Positions 26,502 through 37,845 of a stretch of 64,000 bases of DNA are shown piece after piece. The translations under genes and the position numbers were made by a program. This DNA comes from Methylocella sp. (lineage in GTDB: Bacteria > Pseudomonadota > Alphaproteobacteria > Rhizobiales > Beijerinckiaceae): NCBI GenBank assembly GCA_037200525.1, contig JBBCGG010000001.1, positions 645,526 through 709,525 on the forward strand, written 5' to 3'. The stretch's first letter is position 1; each line of letters starts with the position of its first letter. The notes beneath the pieces were generated by a model, which ran no database searches, was not told the origin of the DNA, and saw nothing but the letters and a program-made list of their open reading frames with translations.

Positions 26502-27518
26502 TTAGGATTTGGCGCTTCCCAGCAACTCACGCAACGCGGCGTCAATGAAGAGCCTATCGTCATCATTCCAGACTGTCATGTGCCCCCAGATGGACGGGAT
26601 CGGACGGCAAATGGCGTTCGGCATGTGGCTCACTTCGTTAAAATTGTCGACGGGCGGAAAATAGCGATCATGCTCCCCCGGCATGACGATGGCGCGCGCC
26701 TTGATTGCCCCGAGCGCCCTTTCCAGATTGCCGCCGTACTCGGCGACTTGGCTGATGTCGCCTTCAAACCACGTCCGCAGCAAGGCCAGCAGATCATTGG
26801 CGTCCTGATGCTGGAAGGCGGGCTCCCAAAAGCGCTCCACGAAGCTTTCGCTGCTGTCGGCGCCAAATTGCCGGAAAGCCTCTGTGCGAAAGAATGGTTC
26901 CGAAAAGCCCCATCCAGCGTAGATCGCCGCAAAGGCCTTCAATCCGCGAAGCGGAGGGCGACGGTAGAAGCCATCATCAAAGGCGGGGTCGAGTTCCATA
27001 GCGCGCCGCAAAGCGATCAAGAAAACCTTATTGTAATTGCCGGTGCGCGCGGAACAGCAGAGCGGCGCGATAGCCTCCATCATGTCAGGATATTGTGAAC
27101 CCCACTGATAAGCTTGGCAGCCGCCCATGGACCAGCCAGCAACCAGCTTCAGACGTTCGACGCCGAGCGCCTCGGTCAGCAGCATGTGTTGGAGCCGGAC
27201 ATTGTCATGCAATGTGATGCGCGGGAAACGTGTCGCCTCAAACGGCGCAGGCGTATTGCTGGGCGAGGAAGACAAGCCATTGCTCAGAAGGTTAGTTAAG
27301 ACGATGAAGTGCCGGTTGGGATCAATCGCTCGGCCCTCGCCGACGAGACACAAAGCTGACTCGCTATGCGTACCCGCATACCAGGATGGAATCAGCACGA
27401 CGTTGTCCCCCTTGGGCGAGAGCGCGCCAAGCGTTGAATATGCTAGGCGCGCGACAGGCAACTGGCCGCCCGCCTGAAGCGCGAAATTGCTTGCCTCGAA
27501 AATCTGATAGTCACTCAT
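26502..27518 (-). CDS. MetX-like alpha/beta hydrolase, paralogue 1
   Basis: 338 residues of the homoserine O-acetyltransferase-like alpha/beta hydrolase family. The nucleophile elbow is VAGWSMGGCQAYQW (serine about residue 131), the acid is in MPGEHDRYFPPVDNF and the histidine in PSIWGHMTVW, so the triad is complete. The N-terminal block LPVARLAYSTLGAL and VVLIPSWYAGTHSE replace the usual MetX start. It lacks the fuller C-terminal features of true MetX, so methionine synthesis is not implied. A paralogue of the same length is at 30645-31661, with a cytosine/purine-type permease between; a linked hydrolysis-and-uptake function is likely but the substrate is unknown. Confidence 0.82.
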   Translation of the reverse strand: MSDYQIFEASNFALQAGGQLPVARLAYSTLGALSPKGDNVVLIPSWYAGTHSESALCLVGEGRAIDPNRHFIVLTNLLSNGLSSSPSNTPAPFEATRFPRITLHDNVRLQHMLLTEALGVERLKLVAGWSMGGCQAYQWGSQYPDMMEAIAPLCCSARTGNYNKVFLIALRRAMELDPAFDDGFYRRPPLRGLKAFAAIYAGWGFSEPFFRTEAFRQFGADSSESFVERFWEPAFQHQDANDLLALLRTWFEGDISQVAEYGGNLERALGAIKARAIVMPGEHDRYFPPVDNFNEVSHMPNAICRPIPSIWGHMTVWNDDDRLFIDAALRELLGSAKS

Positions 27519-28095
27519 CGTTGTTCGATTTCCCTCGTTATTCCGACAGGCCTCGTCTTGTGGATGAGCCCCCAAGTCTGACGCCTCAACGTCGATATGC
27601 GACGTAGTTAAAGTCGGTTGGCGCCGGGACGCTTAACACTGTCTGGCGTCAGCGCCCATGAGACACATTTTAGCGGGATGACGCCATCCTTCCGCCCTCG
27701 GAAAGAGCCGCCATCAGGATCTCCGAAAGAGAAAGCTCGATCGCAGGGACCGGCGGCGCCGATTGCGACATGCCAACGAAGCCGCCCTTGGACACCACGC
27801 AGCGCGTCACGCCAAGCCGCTACACGTTGTCGCATCAATCTGAATCACCAGCTCTGGACAGGGTTCGCCTATGAAGACAGACCCACCGTGAAAGCATAGT
27901 CATTGTGCATTTGGCGACAGTAGCAGCAGAAGCTGCATGCCGAAGTCTATTTTATGAGCGGATCGGCGATATCGGCGCCATCATCTAAGTCACCGTATTG
28001 TTTTGGCCAAACTATTCAGGCTTAGAAGCAACCGCTTGCTTGCGGATTCCTCTGCACTTAACCTCTTGCGATCCTATCAGACCAATGGAGGCCGC
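27519..28095. other. Divergent promoter region, no supported gene
   Basis: Separates the minus-strand hydrolase from the plus-strand permease. Only short arginine-rich frames are present. Promoters of both transcripts should lie here; no operator stands out. Confidence 0.45.
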
Positions 28096-29409
28096 ATGAG
28101 CACATCTACCGCGCCGGGAGAATCAATGCATGAAGGCGCTCTCGCAGAAGAATTTGAGCATGAGCCGGTCCCGCTATCGCGCCGGCACTCTCTAAAATCC
28201 GTTGCGGCTGTCTGGTTCGGATTTCCAATGGTCCTGACGCAGGCCGTCTTCGGCGGAATCATTACGTTCAACCTCGGGTTCGTACAAGGCTCGATTGCAA
28301 TCCTCGTTGGCAATCTCGTCCTCTGTCTCTATGTCGGCGGGTTGAGCTATATCGCTGGAACGACCGGCCTCAACTTCGCTATGCAAGGAAAGAAGACGTT
28401 CGGCGATAAAGGATATGTCGTCGCATGTGGCCTTCTGTCTACGGTTGTTGTCGGTTGGTATGCGTTCCAGACTGGATTGACTGGCGCGACGATACACACC
28501 GCTTTTGGCTGGAATGCAGCTGGGGTAATTGTGTTAGCGACGATCCTCTATACGGCGACAACCTTTCTCGGCATTCGGGCTTTGTCGATCGTTGGCATGA
28601 TTGCGGCGCCGCTTTTCGTCATTATGGGTTTGATCGCGCTGGGCTTCGCTGCTGAGAAGCAGGGGCTTGATAGCATCTGGGCCTACGCCGGCGGCGCGCA
28701 TGCAATGACATTCGGCGGGGCCGTCAGCTTGGTCATCGCGGGCTTTGTAGATGCGGGCACAATGACGGCGGATTTCACCCGATGGTCGCGTAATGGGCGC
28801 GAGGCGGTTTGGGCGTCTTTTTCCGCTTTTCCAGTCGCCAATTCGATCGCATTTATTTTCGGCGGCGTGATCGTCGCAGCGGGAGGCGCTATCAACCCCG
28901 CGGAGAACGGCGGCGACTTCATGCCTCTTCTAACCGGGCATGGACCGCTGCTCTCAGCGCTCGCGCTGCTCTTTGTCTTCGTCAATCTGGGCTCGGTCTG
29001 CGCCCACTGCCTTTATAATGGGGCGGTTGGCTACAGCCATTTGCTTGGCAGCAAGATGCGGCTTCTTACGCTCGTCTTGGGTTTGTTGGGCGGCCTCGCC
29101 GCCGTAGCAGGCATATGGAGTCTCTTCCCCTACTGGCTCAGCCTTCTGGGCATTTTCGTGCCGCCGATCGGCGCCGTAGTCATCATGGATCAATTGGTGC
29201 TCGGGAATGCGGCGCGGGCGCGGGCGTCGGCGAATTTCCATCCCAAGGCTTTTGTCGCGTGGGCGCTGGGCTCGATCGTCGCTATCGTGGTCCATATATG
29301 GGCGCCACAATATGGCGAGGCGCTGGTCGGTCTGATCGTGGGCGCCGCCGCCTATGCGGCGCTTGGGATGGGTCAGGTGGCGCGGCCCGCCTTCGATGCG
29401 TCGGTATAG
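28096..29409 (+). CDS. NCS1-family permease (cytosine/purine type, CodB-like)
   Basis: 437 residues with about twelve hydrophobic segments. The cytoplasmic N terminus ends in SRRHSLKSVAAVWFGFPMVL, the standard opening of CodB-type NCS1 transporters, and GFVDAGTMTADFTRWSR (about residues 221-237) matches the substrate-site helix region in which CodB-like proteins carry a conserved aspartate/tryptophan. Known members import cytosine, allantoin, hydantoins or other nucleobase-like compounds by cation symport. It has an ideal GGAGG site five bases before ATG 28096. Two MetX-like hydrolases flank it in divergent and convergent orientation; no deaminase or amidohydrolase of a known pyrimidine pathway is near. 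Confidence 0.88.
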   Translation: MSTSTAPGESMHEGALAEEFEHEPVPLSRRHSLKSVAAVWFGFPMVLTQAVFGGIITFNLGFVQGSIAILVGNLVLCLYVGGLSYIAGTTGLNFAMQGKKTFGDKGYVVACGLLSTVVVGWYAFQTGLTGATIHTAFGWNAAGVIVLATILYTATTFLGIRALSIVGMIAAPLFVIMGLIALGFAAEKQGLDSIWAYAGGAHAMTFGGAVSLVIAGFVDAGTMTADFTRWSRNGREAVWASFSAFPVANSIAFIFGGVIVAAGGAINPAENGGDFMPLLTGHGPLLSALALLFVFVNLGSVCAHCLYNGAVGYSHLLGSKMRLLTLVLGLLGGLAAVAGIWSLFPYWLSLLGIFVPPIGAVVIMDQLVLGNAARARASANFHPKAFVAWALGSIVAIVVHIWAPQYGEALVGLIVGAAAYAALGMGQVARPAFDASV

Positions 29410-29421
29410 AATTCGATCCCC

Positions 29422-29457
29422 TGCATGCACGTCCGGCCCGCGTTGGACGTGCATGCA
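29422..29457. terminator. Perfect 13-bp inverted repeat after the permease gene
   Basis: TGCATGCACGTCC, a ten-base loop, then GGACGTGCATGCA, beginning 13 bases after the permease stop. It lacks a T-run, so it is a transcript-stabilising or terminator-like hairpin and not a textbook terminator. Confidence 0.6.
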
Positions 29458-29550
29458 ATCTATATTTGGCGAAACGCCGGCCCTGCGTGTCATCAGCCAA
29501 TTCTTGCACGCTCGTTTTGGGCCGCGCGCGGCCTAGTTGATCATAGATTT

Positions 29551-30592
29551 CTATGCGGGGGTCGGCCTTCGTTGAGAATGTGGTCCGCGGCGCAGCGCGC
29601 ATGAGACCGGGTTATAGGCTTTAACGGACTTGGGTTGAGTGTGCTCGACCAGCATGCGGCGCGCGTTCGCGGCCGCCTGATTGAGCGAGCACCAGAGCCA
29701 CAGCCGATCATGTTGCGTTGTATCCGGCGGTAGTTCTGCATCCGGTGGGGCGAAGAGATCGACGATGCGGCCGATGGCGGCCCAGACACGATCGACAGTT
29801 CGCCCGGCGGACTTGCGCAGATGAGCCTTCAGCTTCGAGACGGCGTTCTCGATCGGGTTGAAGTCCGGGCTACAGAGTGACAATTAAAGAAGGCTGGCGC
29901 CGACCGCCTTGATCATCTCGGGCGCCAGTGATCCCCCTTATGGCTCGACAGATTATCCATGATGACGATGGCGCTGGGTTTAAGTTCGAGAGCCAGAACC
30001 TTCTCGACGTAGGTCTCCAGAGCGTCGCGGTTGATCGCCCGTCAAGCACTCACGCCGCGATCACTCCCGCCGGTGGTGAGGCCAGCGACGAAGGTGGTGG
30101 TTTCCAAATTCCCTGGGATACGCCGACGCGCGCGTTCGCCACGTCGGCAGCGGCCGTATCGGCGCGCCATGTCGGTTGACGCCCAGGTCTCATCGATGAA
30201 GACAAGGCGTTCCGGGTCGAGATCGAGCTGGCCGTCGAACTAGGCCTGCTTACGCTTTAGAACGTCGGGCGATTCTCCTCGCTGGCGTGCGCGGTCTTCT
30301 TTTGATCGCATTGACGAGCGAAAAAGCAACGGATCGTTACGTAGCCGACGGCGAGTTCCTTGTCCGTCAGCGTCTAGCGCAACTCCTCAATCGTGATATC
30401 CGGCGTCGTTCGGCCAGATCGCCGATCTCCACCAAGCGCCTTTGGACGCGCGTCGCCTTGCTCCCGCGGGAGTCTTCGCGAGCGGCTGACGCTCGAAGTG
30501 CCGACCCCGGATCGCTCGCCGGATCCGAGATCAAAAAAAAGGGACTTCGATATGCCTGCCGGCCTCCAATTCCGGCAGACAGTTTGAATCAC
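29551..30592 (-). pseudogene. IS630-family transposase remnant
   Basis: Reading the minus strand in changing frames gives the whole order of an IS630 transposase: GGDRRSGRTTPDITIEELR (N-terminal region), FDGQLDLDPERLVFIDETWAS (first catalytic aspartate), SAIVIMDNLSSHKG (second), and DFNPIENAVSKLKAHLRKSA (third, the glutamate region). Several frameshifts and in-frame stops separate these blocks, so the gene is dead. No clean terminal inverted repeats were identified. Confidence 0.85.
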
Positions 30593-30644
30593 CTCAAGCC
30601 CGATTTGGGAATCCCCCGCGATTTCATCCAGTTCGACTAACGCT

Positions 30645-31661
30645 CTAGGCCGCCAGCAATTCGCGCAAAGCGGAATCCAGCGTCTTTATATCGGCTGGGC
30701 TCGTCCCTGGGCCGCCGGCAAAATGTCCCCAAATCGAATCGACGATGCGGAGTTCGGCGTTCGGCATGTGCGCCACTTCGAAGGCGTTGTCCTCGGGCGG
30801 GAAATAGAGGTCGGTCTTCGCTGGCATCACGATCGCCTTCGCCTTGATGGCCGCGAGGGCTTTAGGGAAATCGCCGTTGAAGATCTCATTGTTGCTGATG
30901 TCGCCGTTCTGCCAGGTCCATAGCATGGTGAGTAGATTATTGGCGTCGCGAGGCAGGAAAATTCCTTCCCAGAATCCGACTAGGAAATCCTCCAAAGAGG
31001 CATAGCCTATCGCTTTGAGGTCGAGTTTCTCGCGATAGAAGGCCTGTGAGAACCCCCAGCCGGCATAGACGCGCGCCATCGCGCGCAAGCCCTTGGTGGG
31101 CGGCGAGGAGTACCAGCCGTCCTTAAATGCGGCATCCGCCGTCAAAGCCGCCTTGACCCCCTCGAGAAAGACGAAGTTGTGACGCGAGCATTTGGCCGAT
31201 CCTTGGAAGGGAAGGATGCGCTTCACCATATCGGGATACATCGCGCCCCAATGATAGGTCTGCAAAGCGCCCATCGACCAACCGGTCACCAGTTCCAGGC
31301 TTTCTATGCCGAATTTTTCGGTCACGAGGCGATATTGCTGCCGGACGTTGTCGTAGGCGGTGACATCGGGAAAGCGAGCCTGATTGTAGGGCGGCGGGGT
31401 ATTGCTAGCCGAAGTAGATAGGCCGTTGCCCAGCATATTGGGGACGATGATGAAATATTTACGGGGATCGAGAGCCATCCCTTCACCGATCAGCCATTCG
31501 TTCTCGTAATGCTGACCCGAATACCAAGTCGGGTAGACGATGGCGTTGTCTTTCTTGGCGTTCAGCGCGCCATATGTCTTATAGGCAAGCTTGGCACTGC
31601 GAAGCGTCTTCTTGCATTGCAGGACAATATCGCCAAGCTCGAAGAGTTCATAATCTGTCAT
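30645..31661 (-). CDS. MetX-like alpha/beta hydrolase, paralogue 2
   Basis: 338 residues, the same length as the protein at 26502-27518 and alike throughout. The GWSMGALQTYHWGAMYPDM elbow, MPAKTDLYFPPEDNAFEV (aspartate) and DSIWGHFAGGPG (histidine) supply a complete triad. Shared blocks include LAYKTYGAL, VYAGWGFSQAFYRE and AIKAKAIVMP. GAGGGTGAG lies directly before ATG 31661. It is separated from the permease by a dead IS630 copy, so the hydrolase-permease-hydrolase group may once have been more compact. The duplication is clearly old, as many positions differ. Confidence 0.83.
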   Translation of the reverse strand: MTDYELFELGDIVLQCKKTLRSAKLAYKTYGALNAKKDNAIVYPTWYSGQHYENEWLIGEGMALDPRKYFIIVPNMLGNGLSTSASNTPPPYNQARFPDVTAYDNVRQQYRLVTEKFGIESLELVTGWSMGALQTYHWGAMYPDMVKRILPFQGSAKCSRHNFVFLEGVKAALTADAAFKDGWYSSPPTKGLRAMARVYAGWGFSQAFYREKLDLKAIGYASLEDFLVGFWEGIFLPRDANNLLTMLWTWQNGDISNNEIFNGDFPKALAAIKAKAIVMPAKTDLYFPPEDNAFEVAHMPNAELRIVDSIWGHFAGGPGTSPADIKTLDSALRELLAA

Positions 31662-31837
31662 CTCACCCTCTGGAACATGTCCGAAGCATCATCAACATAT
31701 GGGTACTGTCAAGCTTCTACATACGTCATGTGACGTATTGCGCGTGGAGCATTCGTAGGGAGCAGAGGGTTGAGAAAGCCGAGGCCGCCGTGGCCGCACC
31801 GCGTCCGGCGATAGCGGGGATGTTCGCCGCAATGACG

Positions 31838-32878
31838 CTAGCTGTTTCCCGTGGATTGATGGAGTGGATTGAGTGTGAATCGTTGTGGTTCGGATGTCCA
31901 GATTTTGCAGATGTATTCGTAAGGCCTGAGGCCTTTGAGGGTCTCCAGCCTTCGGGCAAAATTATAAGCTTTGACGAAATCTTCAAGGTGTTGACGGAAC
32001 TGTTGATGGCTCTCGTAATAGAAGCGCTGGCCGGTCGCTTCCTTGATGGTCCGGTTCATTCTCTCGACCTGACCTCCGCTGGCTTCTCCAACGAGCCTCG
32101 CTCGCCGGAGCCTCAAGCCAGCTCCGCCGTTCGTCCAGGGGTGCTTCGGTTTGGTCAGCCGATGGTCGATATCGTTCCTTGCACAGGCGAGTTCGAAGGC
32201 ATGGGCGCGGAAGCTCTCCTCTTGTGAAGGCCTCCTTGATCTCAGCGACAGTCAAGCCGCCGCCGCCCGGTACGGTGAAATGGATGCCGTTGTCGGTGAG
32301 AACCGTATGGCTCTTATAGGGCGCCGCCGCGATGAGATGGCGGAGGAAGTCGGCGGCAACCTTAGAGGTTGCTTTCTCATACAGCTCGACGAAGGCGAAT
32401 TTCGACGTGTGGTCGATGGCGACGAAGAGATGGAGCTTGCCTTGTTCTGTCCGTACTTCAGCGATGTCGATATGGAAAAAGCCGATCGGATAGGTCTTGA
32501 ACTTCTTCTTCGCGGGCTTATCGCCTTCGACATCGGGCAATCGGCTGACGCCATGACGCTGCAGGCGGCGGCGTAGAGACGACAGCGTCAGATGCGGGAG
32601 TGTTGGCTGCAGAGCGTAGAGGCAATCGTCGAGCGGCGGCAGCGCATGCCGCCGGAAGGCGACGATGATCGCCTCGTCCTCGATTGCAAGCACTGTGGAC
32701 TTTGGCTCTTTCGGACCAGTCGGACGATCGGCGACCGTCTCGCGCTTCTTCCATTTGGCGACGGTCTTTGATTGGTCCCGTAGCGCCGGGCAAGCGCTCT
32801 CAGACTCTCTTGACTATGCTGTATCGCTCGACGGACCGCCTCCGTCGTTGTGGCGCTGCCGTGCAGAACTTGTCCCAT
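31838..32878 (-). pseudogene. IS481-family transposase remnant
   Basis: Three frames together form one IS481-type transposase. The N terminus from ATG 32878 (MGQVLHGSATTTEAVRRAIQ) stops matching after ALARRYG; the next frame carries KTVAKWKKRETVADRP, the DDE core FFHIDIAEVRTEQGKLHLFVAIDHTS and VLTDNGIHF; the last frame gives GQVERMNRTIKEAT and the C terminus. At least two frameshifts and a small insertion near 32080-32150 break it. The element ends are not defined. Confidence 0.87.
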
Positions 32879-33497
32879 AGCGCATCCCTTGATGCCTTCG
32901 ATAACAATGCACCATCAAAGCCTGGGATCAAACAGGCAGTCCGACGATCGAGAACTACGTTCGTTTGCGCCGAAGGTATCTCGCCTCAGGTCCAGCGAAA
33001 AATCATCCGCGCCTGGAATGCTTGCGTCGCCGATCTCCCGGTGTGGCCAACGCACAACTGCGTCGCGCCATTTGTCGGCCGTGTACATTCTTGAACGGCA
33101 GCAGCGGAGGGCAAGTTGGTATTTATCAGCAAACCCCCAAATTCAACGCGGTGGCTGTCGGGTGGCTACCCGGCGAAATGAATGAAAACTAAGGTTACGG
33201 ACATAAATCAATTATGTTATGTTTTTCAATGAGTTAAATTGGCCCGCCATTCAGAATAAAACTGCGAACATTTATGTCGTTGAAATATCGTTATAATTTC
33301 GTGGCCGCGATCTCTACCTCTTTGCGCAAGCCGAGACCGCTGCGTTGACAACGTCTGGGAGCACCCACTCATCCAGGCTAGGAACACGATCTGCGCACGT
33401 CGGCCGCCGCTAGATTGCCCGTCATCAACTTCTACCTCAGCCAACGCTCGATGCGGCCGATTGAATTCGCGGCGCCGAAGTCGTATGCGTGGGCGTC
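32879..33497. other. Intergenic region, mobile-element margin
   Basis: No gene is supported. At 33151-33171 the sequence GTGGCTGTCGGGTGGCTACCC is 19/21 identical to the bases just before the tyrosine integrase at 37846 (37802-37822). The stretch 33190-33300 is noticeably A+T-rich. These suggest the scar of an older integrase element. Confidence 0.5.
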
Positions 33498-35528
<2,031 letters not shown>

Positions 35529-35897
35529 ATCGGCGCGTGGATGGACGCGATTCCAGGCTCATCCGCGATTGTGTTTCGTTTCGGCATGAGGCCCGAACGG
35601 CGATAAGCGCCGGGGTCTCAGTGCCCTTCCCCATCGATCAAGAGGCTCGATGTGAGCTTTCAGGAGGTTGTCCATTCGGCCCTGACCGGAACGCTGAAGT
35701 CGCCAAACCATCAGCCATTCGCGGAGAATGGAGCGCGCTGGCGATGACTTCATCGCGTAGCGGTCGATACAACTTGAGCGCAAACAATACAAGTACTGCG
35801 CTTTTTTATAAGCGTTTCATAAGTGTTGCTGGTCGCGGGCGAGTGTCGATCTGGCGTCTTTGAGGTGTGCTGCGTCTCAAGTTGGCTGTGCCAACAA
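35529..35897. other. Convergent intergenic region, no supported gene
   Basis: Lies between the 3' ends of the YgiQ and RsmB-like genes. Nothing recognisable; no strong hairpin noticed. Confidence 0.45.
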
Positions 35898-37208
35898 TCA
35901 CTCGGACGACGGCGTGGCGTCGCACTGCATGACAGCAGCAAAAAAGCCATCGGTATCGTGGCGCGCGGGCGTCAGCGACAAGTAGTCCGGATGAGCCGAA
36001 TCCGTCAGCTGTGGTGCGGCCTCGCGCAGCGGCACGACATGAAAGGCGGGATGCGCGGCAAGGAAGGCTGCGACCTGCTCGTCGTTCTCCTGGGGTAGCA
36101 TGGAACAGGTGGCGTACACGAGCCGTCCACCGGGCTTCACAAGCCGCGCGGCGCTCGCAAGAATACCAGCCTGCAGCGGCAGCAGGTTATCAAGCCCGGG
36201 TCCCAGCGCGCGCCAGCGTGCATCCGGATTCCGCCTCCAGGTGCCGGTGCCACTGCAAGGTGCATCGACCAGCACGCGATCGAAAGTGCCCTTATGGCGC
36301 TTCACCCAACGATCCTTCTCGCTGGCCAAGGGTTTGGTCTCGATGTTGTGCAGCCCTGCGCGCCGGAAGCGCTCGGTGCTGCGCTTCAGCCGGCTGGCCA
36401 GGACGTCGCACGCCATGACGTGGCCCTTGTTCGCCATCTGTGCGGCAATTGCCAGCGTCTTGCCGCCAGCTCCGGCGCAGAAGTCGACCACGCGCTCGCC
36501 CGGCCGCGCGTCAACCAGCATGGCGACAAGCTGCGAACCCTCATCCTGAATCTCGACCTCGCCGTTTCTCAGCATCGGCAGGCTGGCTAGTGAGGGACGC
36601 TGGTTCACGCGAATGCCGTAAGGAGCCATGCGGGACGCCTCGGCCTGCAGGCCAAGAGCCCGCAGGGCACGCAGCACAACCTCGCGCGTGGCTTTGAGCG
36701 AATTGACGCGCAGATCGAGCGGGGCTGCTGTCAGAAGCGCAGCCATCTCGCGCGAGAAAGAGTCGCCGAAACGGCGACGCAAAGAGTCAACCGCCCAGGA
36801 CGGACATTCACCGCGGACCTCGTCCGGCATGGCTGGATGGTCGATTGGGCAGCCCTGCAATTTCACCAGCAGCGTGCGCTCCTGATCCGTCAAGACAGCA
36901 GGCGCAGATTCCCCGCCGTTGAACAGGTTATCGACCTGATCCGGCGTTCTGCCCCCATCGAGCGCGAGCCAGGCCAATAACCGGTTGCGAGGCACGCCCT
37001 GGCGTCCGTGCCTCGTCAGCCACCAACCCAACCGCGCGTGATGTCGCAGCAGCGCATAGAGCAAATCAAAAATATGGCCACGATCATTGTCGCTGATATA
37101 GCGCCGGGCCCGAAAATACGCCGACACGACAGCATCGGCGGGACGCGCGACGCTATCGACCTCGTGCATTAGATCGAGAGTGGCTTGGAGACGGGCGGCG
37201 GGGGTCAC
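35898..37208 (-). CDS. RsmB/NOP-family RNA (cytosine-C5) methyltransferase
   Basis: 436 residues. The SAM site is VVDFCAGAGGKTLAIAAQM, motif IV is VLVDAPCSGTGTWRRNPDAR, and motif VI VYATCSMLPQEND carries the second catalytic cysteine, the two-cysteine arrangement of m5C RNA methyltransferases. The N-terminal region is the NusB-like helical domain of the RsmB/Sun group. The target is probably a cytosine in 16S rRNA (C967 for RsmB), but alphaproteobacteria have several paralogues and the site is not certain. It reads toward YgiQ and starts about 100 bases from the serine-recombinase remnant. Confidence 0.9.
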   Translation of the reverse strand: MTPAARLQATLDLMHEVDSVARPADAVVSAYFRARRYISDNDRGHIFDLLYALLRHHARLGWWLTRHGRQGVPRNRLLAWLALDGGRTPDQVDNLFNGGESAPAVLTDQERTLLVKLQGCPIDHPAMPDEVRGECPSWAVDSLRRRFGDSFSREMAALLTAAPLDLRVNSLKATREVVLRALRALGLQAEASRMAPYGIRVNQRPSLASLPMLRNGEVEIQDEGSQLVAMLVDARPGERVVDFCAGAGGKTLAIAAQMANKGHVMACDVLASRLKRSTERFRRAGLHNIETKPLASEKDRWVKRHKGTFDRVLVDAPCSGTGTWRRNPDARWRALGPGLDNLLPLQAGILASAARLVKPGGRLVYATCSMLPQENDEQVAAFLAAHPAFHVVPLREAAPQLTDSAHPDYLSLTPARHDTDGFFAAVMQCDATPSSE

Positions 37209-37312
37209 GGAGAGTCGGGCGGTTAGAAGAAGTGCGGCACCATAGACGAAAGCTTTGCTGTTGACTACTGATCGCCTGCCTCAGCGGATTGATCGTGCGT
37301 GGGTTAGGCCGT

Positions 37313-37630
37313 GCGAGCGCTTCCACCATCCTGCGGCAACGGACAGCTGCCCTGAAGGCCCAGCGGGAACGTGCCAAGGCGGCACTCGACCGTGCCCGCG
37401 CCCAATGCGGTACCACAGCCACCATTGATGCTCGAAAGATCGACGCATTCTCGCGTCTGATGAACGAGAAGCTCGACAGCGGCGATGCCGGCGCCCGCAG
37501 GGGCTATGTCCGTTCGATTATCGACGCCGTCGATGTCGATGACCACGCCGTACGGATCAGCCGCAGCAGGGATATTCTCCAAGCCGCCATCGCAGGCAAA
37601 CAGATTGAGAACGGAAATGTTTGCAGTTTT
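37313..37630 (+). pseudogene. C-terminal remnant of a large serine recombinase
   Basis: The frame encodes RQRTAALKAQRERAKAALDR, IDARKIDAFSRLMNEKLDSG, ARRGYVRSIIDAVDVDD and ISRSRDILQAAIAG, the usual C-terminal coiled-coil and strand region of resolvase/invertase-type site-specific recombinases. No catalytic domain or zinc ribbon is present upstream. The frame runs on into the tRNA-Arg fragment, where its translation (RDSNPW...) is no longer meaningful. So an earlier element of a different integration type ended here. Confidence 0.75.
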
Positions 37631-37639
37631 GTACGCAAG

Positions 37640-37687
37640 TGGCGCACCCGAAGGGATTCGAACCCCTGGCCTCTGCCTTCGGAGGGC
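37640..37687 (-). other. 3' fragment of tRNA-Arg (CCG), probable att site
   Basis: On the minus strand: anticodon loop CTCCGAA with 3' stem GGCAG, variable loop, T arm AGGGG TTCGAAT CCCTT and acceptor strand CGGGTGC with G-CCA, matching alphaproteobacterial tRNA-Arg(CCG). The 5' anticodon-stem strand no longer pairs beyond three positions and the D arm is missing. The integrase gene starts 159 bases away on the side where the 5' half of the tRNA should be, which is the geometry of an element integrated at the 3' end of a tRNA gene. Confidence 0.82.
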
Positions 37688-37845
37688 GCGGGTCCGGCGT
37701 GTATGCTGATGTCCACATATTCCTTGTCATTCATAAGTCATTGTTTTTTAATTAATTTCGATTTCTCCTGGTGGCTTGAAATTCCCGCTAATGTCTATAC
37801 CGTGGCTGTCTGGTGGCTATCCAACCGGATTGGAGCGACTTAGAC

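Noticed and set aside
26502-27518. Assignment of the MetX-like proteins as homoserine O-acetyltransferase
   Set aside because: The fold and triad agree, but the N-terminal signature differs, there are two copies next to a nucleobase-type permease, and no methionine gene is near.
37630-37730. Protein-like tail RDSNPWPLPSEG in the serine-recombinase frame
   Set aside because: It is the translation of the reverse complement of a tRNA 3' half, a known artefact, so I ended the remnant before it.
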